Under the pieces are notes generated by a model. That model was not told the origin of the DNA. It searched no databases and saw nothing but the letters and a program-made list of their open reading frames with translations. This document shows positions 9,107-17,266 of a DNA stretch of 64,000 bases, in pieces. The first letter of the stretch is position 1. The number at the start of each line of letters is the position of its first letter. The position numbers and the translations under genes are program-made. The stretch is from Nitrososphaeria archaeon (lineage in GTDB: Archaea > Thermoproteota > Nitrososphaeria > Conexivisphaerales > DTJL01), in contig JARVJU010000006.1 in NCBI GenBank assembly GCA_029775965.1, forward strand, positions 25,599 through 89,598, in the 5' to 3' direction.

Positions 9107-9556
9107 TCAAATTGAGTTGCTATCTTTCTTTATCAGTCTTCCAGCTAGCAATGCAGTTGGATAAAGTATCTCCTCCTCCATAGCAGCGTGATGGAGAAGA
9201 TCATGCAACAAAGATACTGCCTTCTTTGCAGATTTATCTTCTATCATTCTGTTAGCTAAATCCCTGATCCTAGAATGCTCAGATAGCATCTTTTCATACG
9301 TTCCTTTTAACTTTGTAAACGCATCTACAAGCTGTGATTCTTGCTGTGGAAAGGTTTCTTCTGCCAGGTCCTTTACTGCTCCAAGCAGAGGCATCACAGT
9401 CTCCTCTTCTGCCTGAAAATGTGCTTCCAGTATATGCATCATGTCTCTGAATAGCCTTCCTGCATCTCCCTGTAGTTTAATACTTCGAAGATTATGCATG
9501 AGCTCTTCGTGCTCTTCTTTAAGCGCCTTCAGTTCTGACATGGAACAAATCAGCAT
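9107..9556 (-). CDS. Hemerythrin HHE-domain protein
   Basis: A four-helix-bundle hemerythrin-like protein of 149 residues (about 144 if the second Met at 9541 is used). The di-iron ligand pattern is complete: EEHEEL in helix 1, LEAHFQAEEE in helix 2, SEHSRI in helix 3 and LLHHAAMEEEILYP in helix 4. Proteins of this class bind O2 or NO, or repair iron-sulfur centres damaged by NO (the YtfE/RIC group). This one lies between two NnrS-like genes, close to DUF59 and DUF2249 genes, which points to a nitrosative-stress role rather than oxygen storage. Confidence 0.85.
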   Translation of the reverse strand: MLICSMSELKALKEEHEELMHNLRSIKLQGDAGRLFRDMMHILEAHFQAEEETVMPLLGAVKDLAEETFPQQESQLVDAFTKLKGTYEKMLSEHSRIRDLANRMIEDKSAKKAVSLLHDLLHHAAMEEEILYPTALLAGRLIKKDSNSI

Positions 9557-9604
9557 AAGGACTCATATAGATTTTATCGCTAACAGTTAATGCTCTGAAC
9601 AAAC

Positions 9605-10762
9605 TTACGCCCTTGCTGAGAAAAGTAGAGACCTCAGGAAGATTACAATTGCAACAAGTATAAACCATCCTGAAACCCCAGATGCGAAAGAGATGATATT
9701 CTGAATAGATTGTGATAGAGATATGTCACCGAATACTCTTATCAGGTTTGAAAGTGTCAGAAGTATCAAAGGTAGCAAAGTAACTTTTGACTGATCCACC
9801 TTCCTGCCTGTTACGGAGGGAAGTATTACAGGTCCATGCGCAAGAAGCATGGTCCCTATGTAGCCTACAGTAAAGGAATGTATCAGAGCATCGTACATGA
9901 ATCCTGGAAAGCCTGATGCATACATCAGGCCGAAGACACAACCAGCAATTAGCCAGAGGTATGCAACTGTTACATGTCTTCCAACGTACCTCTGCAGAGG
10001 TAGAGCTGACTTTGAAGCTCGTATGAAATTCCTCTGCTCTGAATATATCAATACAAATGAAATAAACATCAAGACAGAAAAGACTAGGTACAGCGCCAAG
10101 TGCTCTGTTGTATATATGGCTGAAACCAGTGTTAAAGCTGTTACAAAGCCGCAAAGTATGAAGACGGATCTGTATGCTGATAATGAATACTTCTTCGAAA
10201 CAAATCTTGTCAGCTCCACTCTTTCACCAAAGATGAATATGATGGGAAAAAGAAGTAGAAGTAGAACCTCAGCTATGCCTGAAATATACATAGAATCAAT
10301 CCAAAGTATTGCAAAGCCAAGGATAGGTAAGATGGACAAGATCATAAAGTAAAATGGAAGCTTTGTATCTGTCTTTATAGAGAGAGCATACAATAATAGT
10401 ATAAAAAGAAGAAGAGCAAATACAATTAGCACTCCTCCAAGAGTATTCAGTAATCTTATATCAGTTAAGAAAGAAACGATCTGAAGTACAAGCCCAAAGA
10501 TAGTAAGAGGAACCATCAGGTCTGCTGATAAATTATAGATTCTACTCAGGTTGAGTATCTTTGAACCAACCATCCTCTCTGTCATGATTATGGGGACAAG
10601 AAATCCGAACACCATTATGTTAGGGTGCAACGGATACAGAACAGCTAGGAAGGATGGATATGCATCGATAGAATGTATGTTCATGAGTCTGAATATGCCA
10701 AGTATCAAAGCAAGAATCATGAATACAAGAGAGGCTGCCAGCTGAAGTCTTGCCCTATTCAT
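9605..10762 (-). CDS. NnrS-like polytopic membrane protein
   Basis: A 385-residue integral membrane protein with roughly 10-12 hydrophobic helices. Key segments are LYPLHPNIMVFGF near residue 45 and LIHSFTVGYIGTMLLAHGP followed by VILPSVTGRK near residue 295. These align with the equivalent parts of the protein at 7492-9051, but this copy lacks the soluble C-terminal extension. The conserved His residues could bind haem or copper. The family resemblance is to NnrS, implicated in NO tolerance. A divergent member of the haem-copper oxidase subunit I fold is the alternative. Confidence 0.5.
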   Translation of the reverse strand: MNRARLQLAASLVFMILALILGIFRLMNIHSIDAYPSFLAVLYPLHPNIMVFGFLVPIIMTERMVGSKILNLSRIYNLSADLMVPLTIFGLVLQIVSFLTDIRLLNTLGGVLIVFALLLFILLLYALSIKTDTKLPFYFMILSILPILGFAILWIDSMYISGIAEVLLLLLFPIIFIFGERVELTRFVSKKYSLSAYRSVFILCGFVTALTLVSAIYTTEHLALYLVFSVLMFISFVLIYSEQRNFIRASKSALPLQRYVGRHVTVAYLWLIAGCVFGLMYASGFPGFMYDALIHSFTVGYIGTMLLAHGPVILPSVTGRKVDQSKVTLLPLILLTLSNLIRVFGDISLSQSIQNIISFASGVSGWFILVAIVIFLRSLLFSARA

Positions 10763-10856
10763 CGAGTTTCACCTTAGCATAAATGGATTACAGTCATCTA
10801 TGACTAAATTGCATCATACTACATGCTCGAATGCCTAGCCTATAAAGCACCTCACT

Positions 10857-11177
10857 TCATATTCCAAGCATCTTATGCGCTTCTTCGCTCATCATTTCTG
10901 GCGTCCATGGCGGGTCAAAGACAAGGTCAACATCTACCTTGGTTATGCCAGGTACGGACAGACAGGCGTTCCTGACTTCATCTAACAGCCATGGTCCGAC
11001 AGGACATCCAGGAGATGTTACAGTCATCTTAACCTTAACTTCTCCTTTTTCGTTTATGTTTAACTCGTATATCAGACCAAGGTCTACTATGTTAAAAGGG
11101 ATCTCTGGATCATAGACTACCTTGAGTGCTTCAAGTACTCTTTCCGCCATCTCTCTGCTGGGGGAAACAGAAATCAA
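10857..11177 (-). CDS. MIP18/DUF59 iron-sulfur assembly protein (SufT/PaaD-like)
   Basis: A 106-residue DUF59 protein. The characteristic YDPEIPFNIVDLGLIY, the metal-linked TSPGCPVGP with its conserved Cys, and the ending VFDPPWTPEMM are all present. DUF59 proteins help mature or repair Fe-S clusters. Residue 10 (Met in EMAERV) is an alternative start. The gene ends the group with the DUF2249-cupin gene 14 nt upstream. In many denitrifiers DUF59, DUF2249 and hemerythrin genes cluster, so a role in servicing the Fe-S centres of nitrate reductase or NO-damaged proteins is a reasonable inference. Confidence 0.85.
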   Translation of the reverse strand: MISVSPSREMAERVLEALKVVYDPEIPFNIVDLGLIYELNINEKGEVKVKMTVTSPGCPVGPWLLDEVRNACLSVPGITKVDVDLVFDPPWTPEMMSEEAHKMLGI

Positions 11178-11191
11178 AGATTGGTCAGCCT

Positions 11192-11815
11192 TTATTCAAA
11201 CTTCCCTTCTCTAAGCTTTTTTGCAACTTCCTCATGGTCGGTATCAGAAGGAGGGGGAGCAACAAGGTGCAAAGCCTCAAGATCCGTTTCTGCAATCAAA
11301 CCTCTTTTTGCATTTGCAGGAACTACTACAAGACTGCCTGGGAAGACCTTGCTCCTTACTTCTCCAGCAACAACCTCCCCTCTACCCTTTGTAACTAGAA
11401 GGATGAGGTCATTATGTGGTGTATGAACTGGTATGAATTGTCCTGCCTTGAGGAAGACAAGGAGCACCCTATAGGAATCCCTAGAGAACACAGGAACTGG
11501 CGTGAACTGATGATCATCAAATCGCCTAACCCTGTCGAATGATGTTAGTACTACACTATCTTTTTCCTGCAGTGATGCTTCCTTTCTCTTGCCGAAGATA
11601 GCAACCCACTTTCCTGGCTCTACCTCAGATGCAGTATAAGATGAGGGATCAAAATCATCTGTTTCGTGCTGCATAAAGTATAGAAGGTGCAGAGGTTCAT
11701 GATCATTAATTACAATCAATCTATTTCCTGGTTCGAGCTTGTTGAATCTTTCCATAATTAGAGAGTGTCTCTGAAATGGTGGTATGCCCCTCACATCTAT
11801 AGTCTCCTCTGTCAT
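11192..11815 (-). CDS. DUF2249-cupin fusion protein
   Basis: A 207-residue fusion. Residues 1-80 form a DUF2249 domain (IDVRGIPPFQRH, then VINDHEPLHLLY). Residues 100-200 form a cupin_2 barrel (FLKAGQFIPVHTPHNDLILLV, then GSLVVVPANAKRG). I start at ATG 11815 rather than at the far upstream Met of the longer open frame, because DUF2249 begins exactly here and the upstream part lies over a divergent regulator. DUF2249 proteins recur in denitrification clusters with unknown biochemistry. The cupin may sense a small ligand or bind a metal. It shares a promoter region with the divergent HTH_10 gene. Confidence 0.8.
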   Translation of the reverse strand: MTEETIDVRGIPPFQRHSLIMERFNKLEPGNRLIVINDHEPLHLLYFMQHETDDFDPSSYTASEVEPGKWVAIFGKRKEASLQEKDSVVLTSFDRVRRFDDHQFTPVPVFSRDSYRVLLVFLKAGQFIPVHTPHNDLILLVTKGRGEVVAGEVRSKVFPGSLVVVPANAKRGLIAETDLEALHLVAPPPSDTDHEEVAKKLREGKFE

Positions 11816-11915
11816 GCAGGGTATGATGAAGAAAGGATTGAATAGACTTTTATCCGAACATATTAGGGATTCGTAGCAAACAAGATAAGAGGCTACAAAG
11901 TATGCACTAAAGAAG

Positions 11916-12544
11916 TTGCTCGAAGTAAAGTTCGAAGTAGAAGGCCTGGGTGACTGGGTGGATAATATAACTTCAGAAGATGCAAGGCTCTCCATAGTGG
12001 AAGTCAAAGCGAACAGAAAGTCTGTCAGTGACCTGATAGAAGTTTCCTCAGAGAAAATAAACCCTGAAGAATTAGTGAGGCATCTAAGAGAAGCTAAAGA
12101 TGTAAGAGTTAACGAGTTTGAAAGAGTGAACAGAAACACAATGATAGGGACTATAAGTTCACAAAGCTGCCCTGTATGCTCTGTCTTTTCAGGGCTTGAC
12201 TGCTTTCTTATATCTGCATGGAGTAACGGGGAAAAAAGATGCAATGGCGTTTGTTTGCTAGAAATGGAGAACAGCTAAAGAAACTTTATAGAAGGCTCGA
12301 CTCTAATGGTGTAAAATATACAATACTCAGCGTAACAAGAAAGTTCAGAATGAAGGAAATAACAAGCAGACAAGAAGAGATACTAAGAATAGCACTAGAC
12401 CTGGGTTATTTTGAGTCTCCAAGAAGAATAAACCTCAGAAGCCTTTCTGGCAGACTTGGTATAGCTCCAGGAACACTGTCCGAGATAATTCGCAGAGCTC
12501 AGAAGAATATACTGACGAACTATTTCACGTACAAGAAAAGCTGA
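11916..12544 (+). pseudogene. HTH_10 (Bat-type) regulator, split by a frameshift
   Basis: Two overlapping frames together form one HTH_10 regulator of about 209 residues. The first, from TTG 11916, carries the N-terminal sensor-like domain with a CPVC motif and stops at 12278. The second, running to 12544, continues with the pattern WRLFARN-LYRRLDSNGVKYTIL and the C-terminal winged helix, ITSRQEEILRIALDLGYF then LAPGTL-like helix residues IAPGTLSEIIRR. The junction is at the run GGGGAAAAAAG (12228-12238). Adding one A there restores a continuous frame. It may be a sequencing homopolymer error, a true mutation or recoding. It is divergent from the DUF2249-cupin gene, which it probably regulates. 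Confidence 0.7.
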
Positions 12545-12579
12545 ATATATGCTCTTTTATCATGCTCCAGTGATATACG

Positions 12580-13212
12580 ATGAGCAAACTTGCAGTAGCT
12601 ATACTAGCTGGTGGTAAGAGTTCAAGAATGGGGATGGATAAAGCATTTCTTAAGATAAAAGATTCTTATTTTATACAGATTATAGCAAAAGAACTTACAA
12701 GCATCGCAGGCAGCATGGTAGCTGTAATCGGTGAAAAGAGTCCTGAGATCTTTACTGAGGTACTTGAAAAGAATATAATTGCAATAAAAGACAACTACAA
12801 ACTTGCAAACCCAATGGGGGGTATGATGACTGCATTTGATTACTTTGATAAGAAAGAAGATTACGTAGCTATAGTTGCTTGTGACCTGCCTCTTGTGAAA
12901 AAGGAGCTCATACTTAGATTGCATGACATAGCTGTAGGGCATGATGCTGCTGTTCCAGTCTGGGATAATGGAGATCTGGAGCCTCTTTGCGCTGTATACT
13001 CTGTAAAAAAAGGACTTGAATCAGGGAAGAAAATGCTACAAAGCGGGATAATAGGTTGCAGAAACTTGGTCAAGGCTATGAATGATGTCAGGTATGTAGC
13101 AGCTGAAGAACTAAAAGATGTTGATAAAGAGCTATCTTCATTCAGAAATATAAACACAAAAAAAGATTATGAACAACTTGTTGCAAAGATTCAGAAGAGT
13201 CCAAAACTATAA
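12580..13212 (+). CDS. mobA: Molybdenum cofactor guanylyltransferase MobA
   Basis: A 210-residue nucleotidyltransferase. The signature LAGGKSSRMGMDKAFL (residues 9-24) binds GTP, and VACDLPLV (about 103-110) supplies the metal-binding Asp. MobA attaches GMP to molybdopterin to make the bis-MGD form used by NarG-type enzymes. The gene is convergent with mobB (11 nt between stops) and lies at the end of the nitrate reductase/cofactor region, which fits supply of cofactor to the nitrate reductase. A generic MobA-like sugar-nucleotide transferase is the alternative. Confidence 0.85.
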   Translation: MSKLAVAILAGGKSSRMGMDKAFLKIKDSYFIQIIAKELTSIAGSMVAVIGEKSPEIFTEVLEKNIIAIKDNYKLANPMGGMMTAFDYFDKKEDYVAIVACDLPLVKKELILRLHDIAVGHDAAVPVWDNGDLEPLCAVYSVKKGLESGKKMLQSGIIGCRNLVKAMNDVRYVAAEELKDVDKELSSFRNINTKKDYEQLVAKIQKSPKL

Positions 13213-13223
13213 TTGCTAAGAGT

Positions 13224-13733
13224 TTATCTTTCTGAAATAACTTTAGCTATTCTGTCGATCTGGCTATAAAGGCTTAAAACAGGTATGCCATGATATTCCT
13301 TAACACCAGAGGATGCGTATCTACCTGTTATTACAGATGCATCCCTATGCAGATTTAAGAGTTCTTCTAATTCTTTCTCATCCTTCGCGCATACTACAGT
13401 TACCACACCACTTTTCATAGTAAATTCACTGTAGAAACCCTCGACAAGAAGATAGTCCAGCTTTTTCTTTTTGAAGTAAAGCATTATCTGCTCGAGACTG
13501 TTTTTAGAAGCTCTTTCATGGATCAGGATTATATCCCTTGAAAAAAGTGCAACAGGGTTTGCTCCTGATTGCAGATGCAGCCAAGAGTCTTTTCTTGGCA
13601 TCTCTATGTCTCCTTTTCCTGCTCTTTTAATGCTGCCTACCTTCTTTCCATGAGCAATAAGATACCTTGCCAAAGAAGTAAGAGCAGTTGTCTTTCCGCT
13701 TTGTTTAAATCCAGCAAATAGAATTATCTTCAA
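13224..13733 (-). CDS. mobB: Molybdopterin-guanine dinucleotide biosynthesis protein MobB
   Basis: A 169-residue P-loop GTPase-like protein with the Walker A GFKQSGKTT (residues 8-16), then GKKVGSIKR and DIEMPRKDSWLH, whose DSWLH matches the D(T/S)-x-x-H signature of MobB. It assists formation of bis-MGD. It starts 3 nt after the moeA stop, so it is the last gene of the narGHJI-TDT-moeA-mobB run. Confidence 0.85.
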   Translation of the reverse strand: MKIILFAGFKQSGKTTALTSLARYLIAHGKKVGSIKRAGKGDIEMPRKDSWLHLQSGANPVALFSRDIILIHERASKNSLEQIMLYFKKKKLDYLLVEGFYSEFTMKSGVVTVVCAKDEKELEELLNLHRDASVITGRYASSGVKEYHGIPVLSLYSQIDRIAKVISER

Positions 13734-13736
13734 CCG

Positions 13737-14975
13737 CTAAACTCCTGCTATTCGGAATAGTTCATTCGGCCCAAGAAGTGTTACTTTTATCTCTTCTCCT
13801 GCTTTGATGCTCTGACGAGGTGCAAGTATGGTATATGCGTTTGCATCAAGCAAACTGGATAATAAATTTGACCCCCATCTTAGGGGATGAGCTAGAATGT
13901 AGTTTCCTCTCCTCTCGAGTTTTAGCATATGAGCAGAGGGGAGAAACCTCTTATTCTCAATCGATGTGGATAAGTGTGATGCAATTTCGCAGCTTAACCT
14001 TTCCTTATAAGTAGAGTATGCAGCAGATATGCTAGGAATGACAAGGGAAAAAAGAGCTACTGCTGATGATATGACATGAGCAGGAAGCATCCAGATTAAC
14101 TTCCCTTTTAACTTGACAAGGCCAGTTGGCCTTGCAGGCAGAAGCTTTACACCATGAAAGACAGTTTCTGCGTTCAGTGAGAGTAGAAGATCCAGCATCA
14201 GGTCGTTTAGACCTACAGAGCTTCTGCCTAGTGTTATCAGCATATCATAAGATTCTATCTCCCTTTGAAAGAAAGAAGAAAGTGTCTTGGCTTCATCCTC
14301 AAGTACTCCAAGCAGATGAGCCTCTGCACCTATCTCTTTCAGATAATGAAAGACAAGATAGGCGTAATTGTTAAAGATTCTCCTTTTATCCGTCTTCTGT
14401 GCCTTCTTGAGCTCCCTGCCTACTGATAATATTCCTATTCTGATTCTTCTCTTGACCTTAACCCTATTTATCCCTTCGAAGAGAAGAAGACTTATACACG
14501 CTGCATTGAAGACTTCGCCTTCTTTGATCACTATCCTTTCTTTCTGTATATCTTCCCCTTTTTTGAGGATGTTTTTGAACTTTGGTATGGCTGAGCTTAT
14601 CTGGATTTTATCACCCAGTAGCCTTGTATCCTCTATCCTCGCAACAGCGTCAAAACCCTCAGGTATAGGCGAGCCTGTCGTAACATACTTTGCATGATAC
14701 CCTGATAAAGCGGGAGAGTCTACTATATTCAATTCTACAGGCCTCTCAATCGATGCTTCAGAAAGATCCCCTGACCTTACAGCATAACCGTCCATCATAG
14801 CAATGTCGAACTCAGGAATGTTTATTCTCGAGGAGATGTCTTCTGCAGCAATCCTTCCGATTGCTTGAGTAGCATTTATGCTCTCTGGTTCAATAATAGG
14901 CATGGAGGATATTGCCAGCTTGAGAGCTTCTTCATAATCCATCAGTTTTAGATATTTTGAAATGTCAGACCTCAC
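13737..14975 (-). CDS. moeA: Molybdopterin molybdenumtransferase MoeA
   Basis: A 412-residue MoeA with the usual four-domain layout. The N-terminal domain has FDIAMMDGYAV with its essential Asp. The GSPIPEGFDAVARIED segment, the MoCF domain (ILSVGRELKKAQ, then LITLGRSSVGLNDL) and the C-terminal domain (LPAHVISSAVALF) follow. The MoCF loop reads GRSSVG where GGxSxG is usual. MoeA inserts molybdate into adenylated molybdopterin. Its start overlaps the transporter stop by 4 nt, tying cofactor synthesis to nitrate reductase expression. Confidence 0.85.
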   Translation of the reverse strand: MRSDISKYLKLMDYEEALKLAISSMPIIEPESINATQAIGRIAAEDISSRINIPEFDIAMMDGYAVRSGDLSEASIERPVELNIVDSPALSGYHAKYVTTGSPIPEGFDAVARIEDTRLLGDKIQISSAIPKFKNILKKGEDIQKERIVIKEGEVFNAACISLLLFEGINRVKVKRRIRIGILSVGRELKKAQKTDKRRIFNNYAYLVFHYLKEIGAEAHLLGVLEDEAKTLSSFFQREIESYDMLITLGRSSVGLNDLMLDLLLSLNAETVFHGVKLLPARPTGLVKLKGKLIWMLPAHVISSAVALFSLVIPSISAAYSTYKERLSCEIASHLSTSIENKRFLPSAHMLKLERRGNYILAHPLRWGSNLLSSLLDANAYTILAPRQSIKAGEEIKVTLLGPNELFRIAGV

Positions 14976-16048
14976 CCAGCAGCACCACTTGGTATATAGC
15001 TGGTAGACAACTTCTTAATTATTGTGTAGGTTAGGCCAAAGATCTCATAGAACCAGGCTAGTATAGCTATGTACACAAATACATCGGGTATGATAAGAAG
15101 CTGAAGCAGGCCCGTTGCTTTTGCAAGCATTAATGTGCATACAGTATACATACCCATAGGAAAGACGGCACCCCAGAACTGAGCATCATATGCTAGAAAT
15201 TTCACTCCTCCCAATGTATGCCTCCAGACACCTATTATCAAAAGCCAAGGGATCCACCATGATCCAAAACCCCATATCATCAGCGTTGTCCCGGATATGA
15301 ATGTGTACAGCTGGTTCATCAGCTGCTGGTTGATTAATGAAAGATTAGTATTTTCATATAGAAGAAGAAGCGACCCTGCTAGAGTAGTTATCGCTGTAGC
15401 TCCCATGTTTATCCAGTAAGGGCCTGTTGCGTCTTGAGGATCCAGTCTGAAAAAGAGAAGCCTGTAGCTTATAAGAGCTATAAGAATGACGTACATCATC
15501 CAGCCTATGAAGTACATTATAACGCCAATAGTGTATGTATAGGGATAATAGGGGCTTAGCCTTGCTCCAAGGACAGAAACAGATTCTGTTGATACAACTG
15601 CTACAAGCCATGTGCCGTTTATCCCTCTATCTAATGAGGGCTTTTCCTTTCCTATCATGAGGGATGTGAATATGGAATATTGATAGAATGCCCAAAGAAA
15701 GAGGCCAAAGATCCATAGTGCATATGCAGCTACAAAATCATGCTGTATAAGAATCAGCTGTACACCTACTGTATTGTTACCAGCTATAACAGTGAAGAAG
15801 CCCGGAGCCCTTCTATGGTCCTTTAGATCCTGCAGGTAGTAGGCTGGAAAGAGCAAAATCCTCATCAGAGTTAGAAGCCATATAATCACATAAGCTGCAA
15901 CGTTGATATAGAGTAGAGGAATATATAGAAAGGGCATGTTGTAGAAGAAAGCAGCAATCGATACTATTCCTGTAGCCATAACCATGGAGAAGTATGAGGG
16001 CATGATGTTTGAGGTTTCATACTTCACTTTATCCCAAAGAGTTTCCAT
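14972..16048 (-). CDS. TDT/SLAC1-family anion transporter in the nar operon
   Basis: A 358-residue membrane protein with about 10 transmembrane helices. The first, around PSYFSMVMATGIVSIA (residues 18-33), is the signature of the TDT family (TehA, Mae1, SLAC1). It follows narI by 10 nt and overlaps moeA by 4 nt. TDT members carry dicarboxylates, tellurite or sulfite, and plant SLAC1 conducts nitrate and chloride. No NarK-type nitrate/nitrite carrier is present in the window, so this protein may fill that role. That function is an inference from position. Confidence 0.8.
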   Translation of the reverse strand: METLWDKVKYETSNIMPSYFSMVMATGIVSIAAFFYNMPFLYIPLLYINVAAYVIIWLLTLMRILLFPAYYLQDLKDHRRAPGFFTVIAGNNTVGVQLILIQHDFVAAYALWIFGLFLWAFYQYSIFTSLMIGKEKPSLDRGINGTWLVAVVSTESVSVLGARLSPYYPYTYTIGVIMYFIGWMMYVILIALISYRLLFFRLDPQDATGPYWINMGATAITTLAGSLLLLYENTNLSLINQQLMNQLYTFISGTTLMIWGFGSWWIPWLLIIGVWRHTLGGVKFLAYDAQFWGAVFPMGMYTVCTLMLAKATGLLQLLIIPDVFVYIAILAWFYEIFGLTYTIIKKLSTSYIPSGAAG

Positions 16049-16058
16049 AACTCCCTCC

Positions 16059-16751
16059 TTAGGAGCTCCTTGATATACTCCTGTAAACTATGTTTCTTCT
16101 CCATAGATAAGGCAATGGAAGGCTGAATATATGAACAAGCCTTGTGAATGGTAAGGCTGCGAAGAAAAGAAGCCCTAGCAAAGTATGCAGCTGATACGTC
16201 AGGGGGGCGGTTGCTATTATAGGAATATCGGGTCTGAAGGTAAGTATGCTCCTAATGTATACACCTATGGTTGAGCGATAATCATATTCTCCTATAAGCA
16301 GCGAATAGCCCAGAGTATTCAGTAACCCGCTAAGCATGACAAAAAGTAGTAGTGCAAGTGTGAAATAATCATCTATACCGCTGGTTGCTTTCACCTTTCC
16401 GTTCAGAAGCCTTCTTGCAAGCAAGACGAATAGGCCTAGAACAGATATCACTCCCGCCAGAGCACCTCCATAAAAAGCTATTATGTGATAGCTGCTGAAG
16501 CTTACACCCATACTTTTGTAAAAGCTGACTGGAATTAAAAGACCCATTATATGCCCTATGAAGACAAATATGAACCCCCAGTGGAACATAATACTCCCCC
16601 ACATAAGTAACCTTCTCTCAAGTATCTGGCTTGATTTGGATGTCCAACCCCATGGGTCTTTATCATACCTGAGGATGAGGCCAACTATGAAAACTGTCAG
16701 AGCAACATATGGATATATCACCCAAAGAAAAAGCTCAACCTCAGCTACCAA
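16059..16751 (-). CDS. narI: Respiratory nitrate reductase gamma subunit (cytochrome b) NarI
   Basis: A 230-residue five-helix membrane cytochrome b, the same size as E. coli NarI (225). The two haem-ligand pairs are visible: MFHWGFIFVFIGH in helix 2 and QLHTLLGLL with RLVHIFSLP in the last two helices. The N-terminal IYPYVALTVFIVG and LRYDKDPWGW match bacterial NarI. It oxidises quinol on the outer side and passes electrons to NarH. It starts 2 nt after narJ ends. Confidence 0.93.
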   Translation of the reverse strand: MVAEVELFLWVIYPYVALTVFIVGLILRYDKDPWGWTSKSSQILERRLLMWGSIMFHWGFIFVFIGHIMGLLIPVSFYKSMGVSFSSYHIIAFYGGALAGVISVLGLFVLLARRLLNGKVKATSGIDDYFTLALLLFVMLSGLLNTLGYSLLIGEYDYRSTIGVYIRSILTFRPDIPIIATAPLTYQLHTLLGLLFFAALPFTRLVHIFSLPLPYLWRRNIVYRSISRSS

Positions 16752-16753
16752 AG

Positions 16754-17263
16754 TTAAATCCCTCTTATCGTATCTGCAAGAATTCTAAACAACTGTGAAT
16801 AAGGGCTTTTGCTCTTCTCAACATTTTCTGCCATAATAACTATAGCCTTAAGGTATCTTTCAATAGCTACTTCAACATCTGAATCAGCTACAGAAAGAAA
16901 TTTTAGGAAAGTAGGTAAATAGTCAGGTAGCTCTTTTGTATCTTCTATCAGCCCAGACCTTTTGTACAAGCTTCTGAGATTGATAAGCTCGCTGCCTCTT
17001 TCCATACTGACACCAAATGAGCTGTAGGAAAGGTAGAGGCTACATTCTTCAGAGAAGTCGAAAGTCCGAACATATGTTTCCTGAAGTTCTATAGGGTCAG
17101 AACTACTCATGTAATCGATAAAGCTTATGAGAGCTGAAGCCTTCTGTCTTGGAAGAGATTCTGCTTCCTTCCTTAGCCTTGGTAGAGATGAAATAAGAGA
17201 AGAGTCTGGATATGCTAGAAGCTCTGAGCAGATATAAAAGAACAGCCTATCATACATGTTCAA
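16754..17263 (-). CDS. narJ: Nitrate reductase assembly chaperone NarJ
   Basis: A 169-residue all-helical TorD-family chaperone that holds apo-NarGH during cofactor insertion. Typical are YPDSSLISSLPRLR near the start, the YVRTFDF element, the LYLSYSSFG segment and the ending ELPDYLPTFLKFLS. It is shorter than E. coli NarJ (about 236), as is common outside enterobacteria. Its position between narH and narI, 2-3 nt from each, supports the assignment. Confidence 0.88.
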   Translation of the reverse strand: MNMYDRLFFYICSELLAYPDSSLISSLPRLRKEAESLPRQKASALISFIDYMSSSDPIELQETYVRTFDFSEECSLYLSYSSFGVSMERGSELINLRSLYKRSGLIEDTKELPDYLPTFLKFLSVADSDVEVAIERYLKAIVIMAENVEKSKSPYSQLFRILADTIRGI

Positions 17264-17266
17264 GCT

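Noticed and set aside
9726..10352. Long open frames on both strands within the NnrS-like gene
   Set aside because: They overlap a membrane protein gene in other frames and show no domain features; they are shadows.
11126..11426. Plus-strand frames over the DUF59 and cupin genes
   Set aside because: They are antisense to well-supported genes and have no recognisable motifs.
12232..12238. A AAA AAG slippery heptamer for programmed -1 frameshifting
   Set aside because: The heptamer is out of register: the upstream frame reads GAA AAA AGA here, so tandem slippage would not re-pair well. A one-base indel is the simpler explanation.
11816..12244. N-terminal extension of the DUF2249-cupin gene on the minus strand up to 12244
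   Set aside because: The extension has no domain match and covers the regulator on the other strand, whose protein features are clear. DUF2249 begins at ATG 11815.
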